64,000 bases of DNA, from positions 14,756,142-14,820,141 of the forward strand of contig CAJINV010000001.1 of assembly GCA_905178155.1 (NCBI GenBank), given 5' to 3'. Made by a program: the position numbers and the translations under genes. This document shows, one piece after another, positions 20,858 to 33,434 of this stretch (the stretch's first letter is position 1; each line of letters starts with the position of its first letter). The DNA is from Amoebophrya sp. A120 (Eukaryota; Sar; Dinophyceae; Syndiniales; Amoebophryaceae). The notes under the pieces are model-generated. The model did not search any database and was not told the origin of the DNA. It worked only from the letters and a program-made list of their open reading frames with translations.

Positions 20858-23800
20858 TCACGCTACTACAGTAGATAATTCGTGTTTCGCTTCTCCCTCC
20901 CGGTGCTGCGCTCTATGCCGCTTACTTTGGTGCAGGTTCTCCTGCTCAGAAGTCGCGTCATTCAATGTTGCGGTGGTGGAAGTTGAGGACGTAACCGTCA
21001 GTGCGCGCCGCTTTTTTCCCTGCCGCCCTGTTCGGGCATCGGGACCCGAAAATGAATCGGCACCAATACTTTGGTTTTTGCTGATGTTACTGCTGTAATT
21101 GTAGTGGGTCCTTGCGCTTTTACTGTGCCACGATGCGTAAGCGTCTGCGGGGGAGACCAGGGTCGAGAACATCGTACGCCCCCGCGCGGCCCCACAGGTT
21201 TGGGTGATCTTTTTGTGCAGTAGCCAAAACAGGGTTTTTGCGTCCGGAAGGCGGAGCAGCTGTTGTGGTTGTAATTGCTGGTCGCAGTTATCCGTGTCCC
21301 CTGCTTGGTCGTCGTCGTCGGGCGAACGAGGGCAGCTGTCGAACAGATCCATCGCTGAGCGGTCGTCTTCTAGGTCTTCGTCCTCATCTTGGCGTAGCAA
21401 CTTCCGCCTGTTTCGAGCTGCAGCCTGGTAGATCGCCACCAGCCGAGCTAGCAGAGACTTTTCCGCGGTGCAATCGTAGCAATTATCCAGCCCGTGGTCG
21501 AGCGCCTCGGTGCGGAACGCGACTTGCTCGTCGTGGGTTCCCCGGGACCTTGTGGTCTCGCGGCACGACGGAGCGTTGTTACACTTCCCAAAAACCATGT
21601 CGTCGTGGTCGTGGTCAGTCAAACTACTAAACGTAAACGCGTAACAGTGCACCCGCTGTTCCGTGTTGAAGTGAAACATTTGCTCACCGTGTTCGGTAAA
21701 GTCGTACAGCTTTTTCCCAGCCTTTGCATACGTCACGAGCCGACATTCTGTGGACGTCTGCGGCGCAAACATCGGCAACCGCATCTCGCCATCCAGGTAC
21801 CTGTCGATATGCAGTGAAAAGGGACGACTGCTTTCAAATTCCGATCTTGCTTGAGCTTTTGTGTGCTTGAAGATGAGTTCTTTCTCTTTGCATTGTAGAG
21901 TCATGAGCATGACGGCGCACTTCGAGGACAACGACAAGGAATGGCGAAAGTGCTCAAGAAACCCGAAAGACAAAGAGGAAAAGCACCACTAAGCTATAAA
22001 AATGTGTATACGACATGCTGCCGTCATGGTAGGGGAGGCGAAATTTCAGCATCGCCAAGACCGGGTCCAGTTTTTCCACCCAGTCTTGCTGGGCATACAA
22101 ATCCTCGAAGAGAAAGTCTTCGAAATTGGATGTCGTGTTTTGTTGCCCCGATCTACTGCCGGACACACATGCATCGCCTCCCCCCCGACCAGTGCTGTTG
22201 CCCGTCCTACTTTCCGCTCTCGATTTGTTCCTCTCGACGAACTTCTGCTTTTTCTTGTTCATCCCAGCAGCTGACTCCGCGGTCGTAGAGTCTTCGGTGA
22301 AGCTTGTGTGCTTCCTGTGTTTGTTCGTGTCCCCAAGAGAATCAACAAGGCCTTCCCTTCTTGATGTTGTCGTGTTGACTTCCGAGGCAGACACAGCTGC
22401 AGGAGTAGAATTCGTCTGATTATCCGTTTGGTGCTTCAGATTTCCTTTTCCTCTGCGTATCCCTGCACTACTCCCTCTCCCCTTCGATGGCCCGCCCCCA
22501 TCGGCCGCCGGTTGTCCTCCTCCAATGTTGCTACTGCCACTCCCACTGACTCCACCATTGGGGAAATCGCGTGGATCCGCGGACCGAATGTCGGAAATCA
22601 GCAACACTTTTGCGTTGGGCCACCGTTCTCTGTCGCTTTGGAGCACAAAAAACTCCGTGTCCAGGTCGAATTTGCGCTGTCGGCACTCCACGTTCGGTAG
22701 AACCATTTCCCCGCCGTAGACCGTCGCTGTCGAGCCCTGCAGAAATCGGACATGCTTGTGCTCGTCCGCACCCACATAGGGCAGCTTCCGCTCGGCGTGG
22801 TTGGTGCGTAAGAACTCGAGCAGGTCGGGGTGAGAGGTGGTGGATGTCGTGGTCGGACAATCGGAACCATGTGGGTCCTCGTCTTCGTTGTATTCGCAGT
22901 CCACTACTAGCGCTGTCGTGCTAGTACCTCTATTGCGAGAAGAAGCTTCATTCTTCAAAGACGACACAACGTTAAAGGGCCTGGGGTCGTACAGAACGAA
23001 AAACACATTCGCCGCAAACCACTTCGCCAGCAGGGCAATGTGCTCCCCGGGGGCAGCGCCGATGTAGTACACCAGGAAAAAAGCCTTGTCGTCGTGGGCC
23101 AGCAAGGGGGACCGGGGGAGGATCTCGCCGACGGAGTCAAAATTCTGCTTCAGGGAACTAATATCGAGTAGGTCTGCTGCAGTTGATGTAGCTGCATCGA
23201 CGTCAGCGCAAGAACTGTGTCTGTCTCTAGTATTCGGATAAGCACGTGTACTTGGCTCAGGTCCGACCAGAGGTAGGTCTGCCAGTGTAGCCAGCGCCAC
23301 AGCAGAACAAGCTGAGTTGTTCTTTTGTGGCGTTCCATCTGCTCCCTCCGGGGCGGATCCTTGATTTTCGCATCCAGCAGCTTCCACATTTTCCAGCAGC
23401 CGTTCCTGCAGCTGCGCCAAAAGTGCTTCGGACAGCGAAAAGCAGCTCCCGTCATCTTCACTGGGTGTTGACCACGAGGGCCGTGATGCAACATTTTCGG
23501 TCTTGCCAACAAACCCCATGCTCTTCGGAAAACAAACGTCCAACAAAAATTCGAGCTCGGACAAAAACAGTTTGCGCTGCCCCCAATGCAGCGCAGATTT
23601 GACTTCGTCCTTTCTCCGTCGGTACGGTGCGCGCTTGGTTCCGAGGATGCGCGAAAAGCGCGGCACATTCGGCTGCTGGTTCAACTCCTGCGTCTGCTGC
23701 GTTGAGGGCTCGCAGTGGGAGCGGCCAACATCAACAAGTGGACCGGCATTTTGATGCTCTTTGTTGCTGTCGCCAAATGTTGGGGGACGATGCTCTGCAC

Positions 23801-24113
23801 CATCGGCGAGACCGCGTGCAGGAGTACCACTTCTGGCAACGTAGCATTGCAAAGTCGTGCTTTCTGTGTCTCCCTCACCAGCGGCCATGGATGCCACTGC
23901 TACTCCAATCGGACCTTGTTCCGTTCTTCCTTGTTCCATGGCAGAACCAGAAGATCCTGCTGCAACGAGCCTTCTTACTTGCTTCGATTCCAATCTTTGC
24001 CAGCAGTGCGGATTTCCGGGAATCTGCAGCTCTCCATAGTGTCGCGCGGTTGCGAAATCCGTCCTCCACGAGTCCCGTGCAGCAGACTTATGCAGCAAAT
24101 TCAGAGCCGGCAT
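20858..24113 (-). CDS. VP39-type cap-specific mRNA 2'-O-methyltransferase
   Basis: Two exons (24113-22012 and 21800-20858; intron GTATAC...GACAG; phases match) give 1,014 residues. The core matches the PARP_regulatory/VP39 family of SAM-dependent methyltransferases that act on the ribose next to the mRNA cap. KLFLSELEFLLDV is the entry helix. FLVYYIGAAPGEHIALLAKW is the SAM-binding loop and VFFVLYDPRPFNV the following strand. KVLLISDIRS is the Asp strand, and QQDWVEKLDPVLAMLKFRLP carries the likely catalytic Lys. The second exon continues with YLDGEMRLPMFA...TSTECRL...DCTAEKSLL. Intron removal is what joins LKFRLPYHDG to the YLDGE block, which supports the splice. Long Ser/Gly/Asp-rich insertions make it about three times the size of the compact members. 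Eukaryotic relatives modify trypanosome cap-4, so a link to spliced-leader caps is possible but inferred. Confidence 0.85.
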
Positions 24114-25987
24114 GATGAATGTCTTCGTTATCTCTACTGGAAGAAATCGTATAGTATAGTAAAGGATAAAAGTAGCCCCGACAGAAAGCAAAAAGAAAGT
24201 TTCCCGAAAATCAGTGATAAGAATGCCGTCAGTTTTGATTGCAGTGAGTGCTCAGTTGCCATGAGGTCTTTTGATTGGTAAATAGGGCGGGAAGCGGTTG
24301 TCCCATCTGGTGCGCCGTTCCGATAGTCATTCTTATTCTGCTGCTTCGAAGTCGACGAACCAATTGATTCCCCAGCAGGAAGATAGAGATACTTAGAGGA
24401 GTGGCTAGGTGTCTGAGAAAAGTTTCTTTTTTTTATGCGATAGCGATTTCGTAATTCTAGTACTAACTTCTATGTCTAACTGTATCTAAGTCCGTGGTAA
24501 AGGCAGGAGGACTACAATAGATACGGCTTCACGCATTCCAGACAGACTTGACTTGGTTGTTGGTCCTCTCTAAATTATTTCGCAAAACTTAAATATTACT
24601 TACTGCTCGTGCAATGTAAATACGTGAGTTGCATCTCAAGCTTCATCCGCTTGATATTGATCCTCTTTTACAGCAGCCTTACTGAGGCCGCACCCAAGCT
24701 ACATCGGCCTTTCCCGACCGTTTCCTTCCCTACCTGTATTTCGCAATCCCAATCACATGAATCGAAACAACATCGGATCTCCCACAGGAAGAACTATTAA
24801 GAACTACAAGGGGAACCTCCGCAGTTCAAGTTGTTCTAAGTCTCGAGCCGGATCTTCTGTATGAACATAAACAGCGAAAGTAAGGCCCAGTTGTAGCCGA
24901 TTTCCACCAACGAGTAGTGAGCACTTCAGTGACCAGGCGTCTGAGCCTGATTTCCAGCCGCAACTCGATGGCGCACAACCAGAACCTCCTTCAAGATCGG
25001 ATGATCTTTTTGGTGGTGGTGCGAGCCTGATCCTCCATCTCCACCCTCCAGAATTATGGCATGATGGACATGGCGTATCCCTGTACTCACACACGAGATA
25101 GAATTGGGGATCGACTTTCAAATAAATTACCAAGATCATGCTGAATCAATGTGACGACCGCAAACCGAGGGAGTGTGAGTGGTCCCTTTTTTTAGTATCT
25201 TCCAGAGGGATCTTGAGCTTCTTGGTACGATCGTCGTCCACTCGACGTCTTCCTAGCACTGGTGCTGCCAACAAGGACTTACTCGAGGGAGAGGTTCCAC
25301 AAGATCTTCGCTTGCACGTATCGATTTCAAATTAGACTATCAGTTGTACGAGAAGATCTTGGTGGATCGACCCCGGTTGTTGAACAACCGGGGGGTGGTT
25401 CACCGACCAGAAGGTTGGCCTCGGAACAACATGATAAATCTCTACTTTCAAAGAGTCACTAGCTCCGAGGAACTATTAAGGACAATTCGGAGCGACACCT
25501 GTATAGCTCAAGTTATTATTCTTATTTTCGCGTTGTGTGCTAGGCCAAAATTTTTTTCGTTTCTTGCGTTGATAGCTTGATAGCTCTTGGATGTTTCATT
25601 TCGCGATCTGTAGGATCTTCGATCGGTTCTATTTTTGTCAAGTTGGATGAAAAACGCTTGTTCATTGTGAAAGTTGACTTCATAGCTCTGGGCTACTCCG
25701 AGTTCTCCACGATAGGTGTCCTCATCGTTTGGATACATTCGAGGTTGACAATCCGGGGCTTTATCCAGGCGCTCGGCGGTTCTCCGGGCTAGGTGGTTGA
25801 GTGTTCTGCGCCTGAACAAGATTTCAACATTTAAAAAAAATTGTAAAGAATCGATGTGGCCCAGGAACCAAAACGAGAAGTATAGTTCCGTTAGAAGGCG
25901 CAAACGCGGCCGGACACGAGAAATCAATGTGACAGGCGATTTTCTATTTCTTTTTGTTCTATGTCAACAGTACTAACAATATCCTGT
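24114..25987. other. Intergenic, only a palindrome noted
   Basis: About 1.9 kb between the R3H-SUZ gene and the methyltransferase gene. Frames on both strands are short and overlap. The only structure I trust is the palindrome at 25371-25393. Confidence 0.5.
25371..25393. repeat. Perfect 23-bp palindrome
   Basis: CCCCGGTTGTT and AACAACCGGGG flank a single central G, giving an 11-bp perfect stem. It could form a hairpin in RNA or a cruciform in DNA. It lies about 600 bp beyond the 3' end of the R3H-SUZ gene. No second copy was noticed in the window. Confidence 0.6.
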
Positions 25988-28900
25988 TTATTGTACCGTG
26001 TAATCACTCCCTGGCTCCTGGGCGCCGCTGCACGGATTGAGCTGCTGCAAGTTGTGCTGCCAGCTTTGCAAATGCTGATTGAAGTTGTCCGCAGAGAAGA
26101 GAAGGGGAAGATGGCCCTGGTGGTGTTGTGGAGGTGGCAGATGAGGATGACCAGCAGACACCCCGCCTGGTGTGCCCATGTGATGCAGTTGCAGTTGCTG
26201 TTGCTGGGCATTCATCATGATTACATTGTTCATCGTGTTGCCAGCGCCTCCAGGGTGTTGAACCATATTCGCAACTGCGAGAGGATGAGCACCACCGACG
26301 TGATGTTGGCCGGTAGCGGTCACGACTCCCGAACTTCCTGGTGCGCCAATCATGCGCAGCGCCAACGGATTCACCATAATGCTATTCGGGTTTACTTGGG
26401 GAAAAAAACTGCTGTACGCCGCGGGAGCGGGTGGAGGGTTCACAACACCGAACTGCGCGGGGGGTGCCGTCGTGTTATTTGCCGCTGGATGTATTGGAGT
26501 GGTAAGATTGGAAGCCGCCATCTGGTGCGTGCCAGCTGCAGCAGGAAAGGTTTTGTTGTACATCGCTGCTTGCGCTGCGGTTGTCGATATCATATGCGGA
26601 TGGTGAAGATGTTGAGCTTGAGCCCCGTTCATGTTATTAAGACCTCCAGCCGCGGCAACAGGAATGGTACTCGGACCCCCCGCACTAATAGGTGGTCCAC
26701 TACCTCCTTCGGGTGGATGCATATTACCCGGTGGCAGATGTTGATGCATGTTGAAACTGCGTCGGTTCGGTGTACTTCTGTCCGTCTGGAATTCGGGGTC
26801 TGACCGGTCGAGGTTCTTGTTTTGGGGATTGCTAGACTTGTATTGGTGTTGCGCGTGCGTGTCGTGGGGGGAACTCTGGAGGGAAAAATTATTATTGGTC
26901 GCCTGCGAGTTATTTGGTGCCATTTTGCTGCTGTCCTGATTTGCTGCCGCCATCTTTCCACCTGTGCCGTCGCTCGTCGAGGATGCAGCTACGGCCCTAC
27001 CGTTCCACCCGATCTTCGTTTTGGCCCCCTTTTGGTGTGGCGCACCACCGCTCATCTTCGGCTGGGGAGGCACCGGAGCTAGCGTTGGTGTTGTTTTCGT
27101 GCTCGTGTCGCTGGTAATTGCACCTGCAGGAGGAGTATCCTGTGCAAAAGTATCGCACTCGTATAAATCCGACCTTTTCTTGCATGAAACCTTTCTACAA
27201 CTTCTCACGTACTTTTAGGCAACTTTCCCCCAACTTCTCACCAGCTTCCTCCTAACCTTTTCACCAACTTCCCAGCTGTTGAGAAATTGGCGGGAGTCAG
27301 CGGGTGGGTTTGTTCGGGGGCTTGGTGCGGATTTGAACTGTAGGCGTTCCAATTTCTGTACCGCCATGCATTTGGCTGCTGTCTCACGAGTTTCCCGGAT
27401 CTCGATTCGTGGCCGCGTGTGCCGTCACGAATCAGTTTGGCCGTGCATACTGCGGTCGCGCCTCTGCGCAAATGTGAGCGCTGCGGGAGCTCCAAAACCT
27501 GCTTTTGCAGGAAGGTTTTGGGCTTTGAAAAGTGGTCTGTTGGCAAAAGCAGAGCATCCTCTAGATCATGAATTGCGCGACAACTTCTCAACAACTTCTC
27601 GCCAAATCTGTCAGATATGTTGGCCGAGAAGTTGTTGAGAAGTTGTTGAGAAGCTGTTTAGAAGCTGTGGAGCAAAAAACGCGGCATATTGTGTAGGTTG
27701 CACGCAAAGCTGCGTTTTTTGGCACAAGAAAAGCAAAGGCGTTTGCGAAATGAATGAATTTGATTAATATATTGGCCGAGAAGTTGTTGAGAAGTTGGCG
27801 AGAAGCTAGCTCCTGCGGCGTGCAGCTCCGGCTCCACAACGGCGCGCGCAGCTTCATTTTTTTCCCGGTGTTTGCGTCTTTGCGTGCAGCCATCACAGGC
27901 GCAACCTTTGCCGCCTTTTCTATACGTTGCGCGCATGGTGCCGTCGTGCGGACGTGCCGAACTGCGCTGCAGATAAATGGAAAGAATGAGTGTGGCCGTC
28001 TTTCTATTTATCTGCCGGGCAATTCTTTCCAGCCCATACAGCTGCAACTGCAAGCGGCCAAGGCGCTAGAACTCGTCGCGGCAGAGTCACGCGCCACGCC
28101 TGACACCAGAGAACGTGCTGACGATGCCAGCACGTTCCGCCACTTCTGAACGGCTTCCGCGCCAACTTCCCCACCAACTTCTCCACCCACTTCGCACCAA
28201 CTTCCGCACCAACATCGCAACAGCTTCTCACCAACTTCTATACTATTTCATGCAAAAAGAAAAGGTTGGATTTATACGAGTACGATACTTTTGCACAGGA
28301 TAAGGAGCTGCAGATGAAAGTTGTGCACCAGCGCCGCTCTTTGCCGCAGAACCAGCCGCGCTTTGCTGCAACTGTTCTTGCTCTTGCGCTTTCTGCTGCT
28401 CCTTGTCGAAGTCCTCCCCCAGGACGGCGGCCCGCGCTTCCTGGTACAGCCTCTCACGCTCCTCGTAGGTGAGCTCCGTGATATCTTTCGCCTCCTTGTC
28501 CTTGTTCGCGGCACCCTTGGAGGATTTATTCGTATCGCTCTGGTCCTCGGTCCGGCGGCGCACGATCATGGGCCGCTGAATCTTCTTCTCCGTGCCGGTT
28601 CTACTGCTGCTCAGACTGGCGTCCGAAGCCGTGCGGTCAAAGGGGCCGGGTTGCTCGTCGTCCGTCGTCACAGCGCCGCCCGTGGCAGCGGTTGACGAGT
28701 TGTGTTGCAGGTCGGGCGTGGCGGCAGCGAGGGCGGCCGTCGTGCTGTTTTTGCTGCTGCTCGCAGAGTTTGATGCTTCCCCGGTGAGCGTCCGCCTCCC
28801 AGACGACCGCTTCGGACTTCTGCTGGTCGCGGCCGGTCCTGCAGGATTTTGCTCCAGCGTGGCCTTGCTCTGGGTCGCTGTTCCGGGCGTCGACGACGCC

Positions 28901-31900
28901 GCACTGGCGGTGGCACTCCCGGCGCAGGAGCTGCTGGCCGTGGGAGCTGCTTCCTTCGAGGACGGTTCTTGTTCTGCCGGCGTGGCCTCGTCAGAATTAT
29001 TTTCCTGGTTTGATGCGTCGGGCCCGCCGCCCGGCGCTCCGCGTACTGGCGAGGAAAAGTGTTGCTCCTGTCGAATGAATTCCTCCTCTTCACTCTCGTT
29101 TCCCTCCTCGAGAATGCTCGTCAGTTCCGCACCACTTCGAGGCTTGTTGTCCTTGCCGCCTGCGTATCAGAGGAAGTGAAAAAGTTGTGATGTTGCTTGT
29201 GTGAATGGCAAAGTATGATCGCACAGTACCAGCAACAGGCATGATTTTGTGTGGATGACATCATAAAGCAAAAAAAACAAACGAAAAAGAAAGAAAGATG
29301 AACCCCAACCCACTTTCATTTCTAAGTAAAGTACCTGCTTTTATGTCTTTCTTCGGTAATTGTAATGTGGTGGAGAACTGGTAGCCATTGGCGAACTTTT
29401 CAGGCAGCTCCAACTTTTGCGACTGGCAGATTTCCAACAGGTTTGGCTTGGACATTTGCGTCTGCTTGGTCTTCAAAAGCGTCAGGTACGCTTTCTGTTC
29501 CACCCCGCTGGGCGTGATGCTTTTCTCCTCCGCGCTCCTGCCAGTCACCTCGCGCTCATAACCGTAGTAGTCCGCCAACCTGTGCACAAGACGGCGCTGG
29601 TACGATTTGAACGGAGTCGTAAACTTCACACGCTCTACGTTGGGATTCACCAATGCCAGCAGCATGTTGCGTTCGAACCGCAGCAAGAAGCTCCGCATCT
29701 CCGGTTTATGCAGGGCCTCCACAATGTCATCGTCCAGCACGCCGACGCCTGAGATTCGTTTTCGTTCACGTTCTTCAAGATGAAGACTGAGATTTCTTTT
29801 CGCAGTTGTTGTCTATGCCGCAAGGGACGCGATCATAGTACACAAGCCGTTTTCATCTCGATCTCGTTCTTTTTCTGTATGCCTCATGCAAGCAAATGGA
29901 AACAAGCACAACTGAAAAAGCAATAACAGATTTACATTCCTTCTAAGGTGAAAAACATTGAAGTACGCCCTGAGTCTCCGTCTTTCAGGTTGATTCGGGT
30001 GTGCGTGGTGCCATCGGGGTTGACGCCCCGTTTTGCAGACACGTGGGATCCGCCGTGAGTCTGGTTATACTCGCCAGTCTGTCCTCCTTTTGAAGATGTC
30101 GCTCCTTTCGTACCTCCCCAAGTATTCCACACCTGCTTCGTTGGCGGCGGGTGGTACTCCCCCTGACTAATTATAGTTTCTGATCCAGTTTTTCCACCCT
30201 TGACGCCGCGACTATAGCTGTTGTATTGGTAGTCCTTACCGGCACTGTGCTGCTGTTCTTTGTTGTGATGACCACCGGCGCCGCCGCTCTGGTCTTTATT
30301 GTTCACAACATGGCCCTTCTGCTGAATGTGCTGCTGGTGGTCCTTGCCCCCGCCCTTCTGTTGGAGGTTGTAATTGCTCTGCTGGTTGTAGTTGTGCTGA
30401 CTGTACTGACTGTACTGTTGCTGTTCGCTGTAGTGCGGGTTATTGTACTGATTGTTGCTGTACCAGCTACCTCCTCCATCGCCCCACTTGCCCTTGTTGT
30501 AGGAAGCACCATCAGAGGACGCGTTATTTCCATAAGTACTCAAAGCACCACCTCCTGCTCCAGAATGGTTCTTGTCTGCTGCGCCCTTCGCATTGCCTTG
30601 TTTGGAAAACTCTTTATTACCCGACGTTGATGAAGCTGCAGACTTATGCATTCCTTTGTTCGAGGTTTGCGCCTGTTGTTGGAACTGGACATGCTCCTGA
30701 TAGTTGTGTTTCCCTCCTCCCTTCGTATGCGTTTCGCCCTGGTATTGCGCTCGCGGTGTCCGCTGATAGGCGGCCGCGGTACCATGATGCGCATCGGCGC
30801 CGTAGGTGGCGCCTTGAAGAAAGTCCGGCGACGGCGTGCCGCTGCCACTTAGGCTACCCACTGCGTTGCCTATGTTGATCAGCTCTTGGGCTTGCTGCTG
30901 TAGCGCTTGGAAGCTAGCGACATTGCTGTTGACAGGTCCTACTCCTTTCTGTTGTTGCATCTGCTGCTGTTGCTCCCAGCTGTAGGCCGCCGTGCTACTA
31001 GCTGTCGTATGATCGTGCTGAGGAGCAACTGCTGTGTTATGGAAGTTGTTCGCCCCGCCCGTACCCATATTGCGAGGTCCAGGGTGGAAATTGTCTTTAT
31101 TGTTCTGCTGGCGCTGCATTTCATATGCCAAATGTTGGTTTTGGTAAAATTGCTGTCCAGCCAGGAGCTGTGCCTGCTGATGGGTGAGTGTTATCAATTC
31201 GCTCACCTTCTTGTCCGCCGAAGACGCGTGCGGCCTGTTGTAATTGTCGTTTTTATTGTTCTTGCCCCCTGCCAGTGAACTAGGCGTCGCAGATGATGTT
31301 GACGCTCCTGCTGCACCAGCTCCTGCAACGCCACCTCCAGCCGTTTTGCTCAGGTTCTTGTCTGCGAGTAACAGCTCCTGCACCTTTTCCTTCATCTCCT
31401 GTGCCGGCGTCTTCTCGCCGCCAGAAAGCGTCGACGCCTTGCTGCTATTTGGGAGAGGAATCGACGGTGCTGCGCTCGTCTTCCCGACGCTTTTTTTGTT
31501 GGCTTCAATCGAACCCACATTGACCACTTCCAAGTCCTGCAAAGTAGTTGTGCCAGCAGTGCCTGAAGATCCTGACGCTTTGCGCTGTGCTGTTGTTCCC
31601 TTATTCATGGGCGGGCCGCTACTAGCTTCTTTATTTTCACCCGATGTTGTCGTGCTGTCCGTTTTATCGATACTTCCCCTGCCCTTCTTCTTTTTTCTCG
31701 TCGGCGACGTCGATGAATTTTTCCTGTCTCCTTTGTTCGCTGAAGAAGCCGGAGCCGACGCGGACGCCTCACCTGTGTCGACATTACTCGTACCTTCTCC
31801 TTCCGGTTTAGCAGACACTGGCGGGGTCTGCTTTGCTGTCACTGGCACTGTTTCTAGTACCGCTTTCGATGCTGACGTTGCTTTCGCAGACGGCGCACCA

Positions 31901-33434
31901 GGTGCCTCTTTGTTAGACCAATTGGAAGCGGTTGCACCACCAGCACCTGACAACTGCGTAGAAGATTGGGATGCAATGCCATTGGTGTCGCGGTGCTGTG
32001 TCTGCGATGTTAATGGCAAACTGCTGGGGACAGCTGGGAGAGGTGGTGCGACTGCAGCCGAGGTACTAGCAATGCCTGCGGGACAGCTACCTTTACTTAC
32101 ACTTGCCACCGAAGGCGTGGCGCTGGCGGACGAGGAAGCTACTATATCGCACCATCTTGGCGGGCTTGCAGCTTCTTTCTGCTTCCCACTCGGTCCTCCC
32201 GTGCTGACCGAAGCGGGTTTCTCGTCTACGCCAACATCGTCCTCCGTCCCAGAGGAAGACGCAGAAGCAGCCGCAAGAAGCTCCCGCGCCTTCAGCCGTG
32301 TCTCGGGAGAGGACAGCTTTACCTTGGGCCTGGACTGCTCGGTGTTGTTCAAGTTACTCCTTGCAGATGTAGTTGATCCCAATGCTGCTACTGGTATGCT
32401 CGTACCGCTACCGCCGGAGCTCGGTGCAGAGGAAGGCACGTTTTGTTGCATGGGCTCTTTCGCGGCTTGCGCGGTCTCGGTCGTTCTGTCGCTTTCAGCG
32501 AGGGCGGAAGCTGCGCCTTTTTGGCCGCTGGATACAATATTCATCCCTGGGCCTTTGGGGTTCGGGCTTACTGCGGATGTTGTAATTGGGGAACCCTTAC
32601 TTCGCTTTTCCTTGTTCGCATCATCGCTTCCAGAAGAGCCTGATGGCGATGGGGGAAGCCCTGAGAGAAAATGAAAACTCAAATGACAAAGTCGTTGGCC
32701 GGTTCCTGTCGGCGAGAGAGCATGAAGAGGAAGACTCGCATTCGTTTATTTCGCATTACGATTTCTACACCTAACTATACCCTCCTGTGTGTCTGAAAGT
32801 AGAGGAAGAGGAAGTACAAGTATTAAAAGCAGATATATACATCAAGAATGATTCATCTCATGCAACTCAAAACTGCAGTACCATGAGCCATTGTTTTGCT
32901 CGGGATCTTCAGCCCTGCCAGAAGGGCTGACGGACCCACACCTCCATCAGCCGTGTGCGGCCCGCCCGGAACTGCAGCGACTGACTTCTTCAGGCGGTCT
33001 GCCCACGAAAAGGCGGGTGCGCCGTCACTACTTTTTGAGACCGAACTAGTTGTACTAGCCGCTCCTGGTTGCGACGGCGGCGCGGGGGCCGCGAGCTGCC
33101 CATTAGTTGATGACATACTGCCTTCCTTGCCTGCACTTGCTTTTCCACCCTGGTGCAGCCCCGGGGCGGAGGACGAAGATACAACAGAACTTCCGCTGCT
33201 CGGCGAAGTAGCGGCAGCTCCGGTAGCTGCTTTTGATGAGCTGGAGCTACTTGAAGTTGCCGTTCCGTTCTTCCCTGGACCTCCGGTCAACGCAGGAGCC
33301 GCAGCACCATTGGACGTCGAGCTGCTTGATCCTCTGCAAGTACTGCCTTGAGCTACTGTGGCTTGTTTGGACACGTCAGTAGAAGACGCAGCTCCCTTCC
33401 CGGTTTGTTGTTCGCTAGCGTCCCCTGACATCAT
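25988..33434 (-). CDS. Giant R3H-SUZ domain RNA-binding protein with prion-like N-terminus
   Basis: Five exons (33434-32882, 32660-29967, 29748-29335, 29159-28297, 27139-25988), all in phase, give 1,891 residues. The R3H domain (about residues 1100-1150: FLLRFERNMLLALVNPNVER, then RRLVHRLADYYGYEREV) binds single-stranded nucleic acid. A SUZ domain follows at about residue 1370 (ITELTYEERERLYQEARAAV), the order seen in R3HDM/encore-type mRNA regulators. The first 1,080 residues are Ser/Ala/Gly-rich and then Gln/Asn/Tyr-rich, like phase-separating RNA-granule proteins. The C-terminal 380 residues are Pro/Gln/His-rich. Exon 2 joins exon 3 through a GTACTT donor hidden before the apparent stop at 29932. 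Ignoring it would split the gene in two. The last intron is an introner transposon. An RNA-binding regulatory role is inferred from the domains. Confidence 0.75.
27581..27645. repeat. Long hairpin inside the 1.17-kb introner
   Basis: A left arm CAACTTCTCAACAACTTCTC plus GCCAA (27581-27605) is mirrored by 27620-27645 with a one-base insertion, giving a stem of about 25 bp with a 14-base loop. The same GAGAAGTTGTT unit recurs at about 27645 and 27779, and looser forms occur near both element ends. Confidence 0.75.
27969..28015. repeat. 17-bp stem-loop inside the 1.17-kb introner
   Basis: GCAGATAAATGGAAAGA at 27969-27985 pairs with 27999-28015 at 16 of 17 positions, with a 13-base loop. Confidence 0.7.
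28111..28137. repeat. 10-bp perfect stem-loop inside the 1.17-kb introner
   Basis: GAACGTGCTG at 28111-28120 is the exact reverse complement of 28128-28137, with a 7-base loop. Confidence 0.7.

Larger units (their letters stand above)
27136..28302 (-). mobile_element. Introner element, 1.17 kb, CCTGTGC family
   Basis: The element begins and ends with a terminal inverted repeat of about 55 bp (left end TATCCTGTGCAAAAGTATCG, right end its reverse complement). The two arms differ at only a couple of bases and one 3-base indel. A perfect 5-bp target duplication AGGAG lies at 27131-27135 and 28303-28307. It sits in the R3H-SUZ coding sequence. The GT-AG intron 28296-27140 (donor CCT|GTGCAAAAG, acceptor TTTTGCACAG|GAT) falls inside the repeats and keeps the frame. 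The interior is non-coding, with tandem ACTTCTC-like motifs and three strong hairpins. No transposase ORF is present, so it is non-autonomous. Confidence 0.9.

Noticed and set aside
31244-32674. Plus-strand frame of 476 codons
   Set aside because: It lies exactly opposite the Ser/Ala-rich exon of the R3H-SUZ gene. Its composition is the mirror expected from Ser/Thr/Gly codon repeats.
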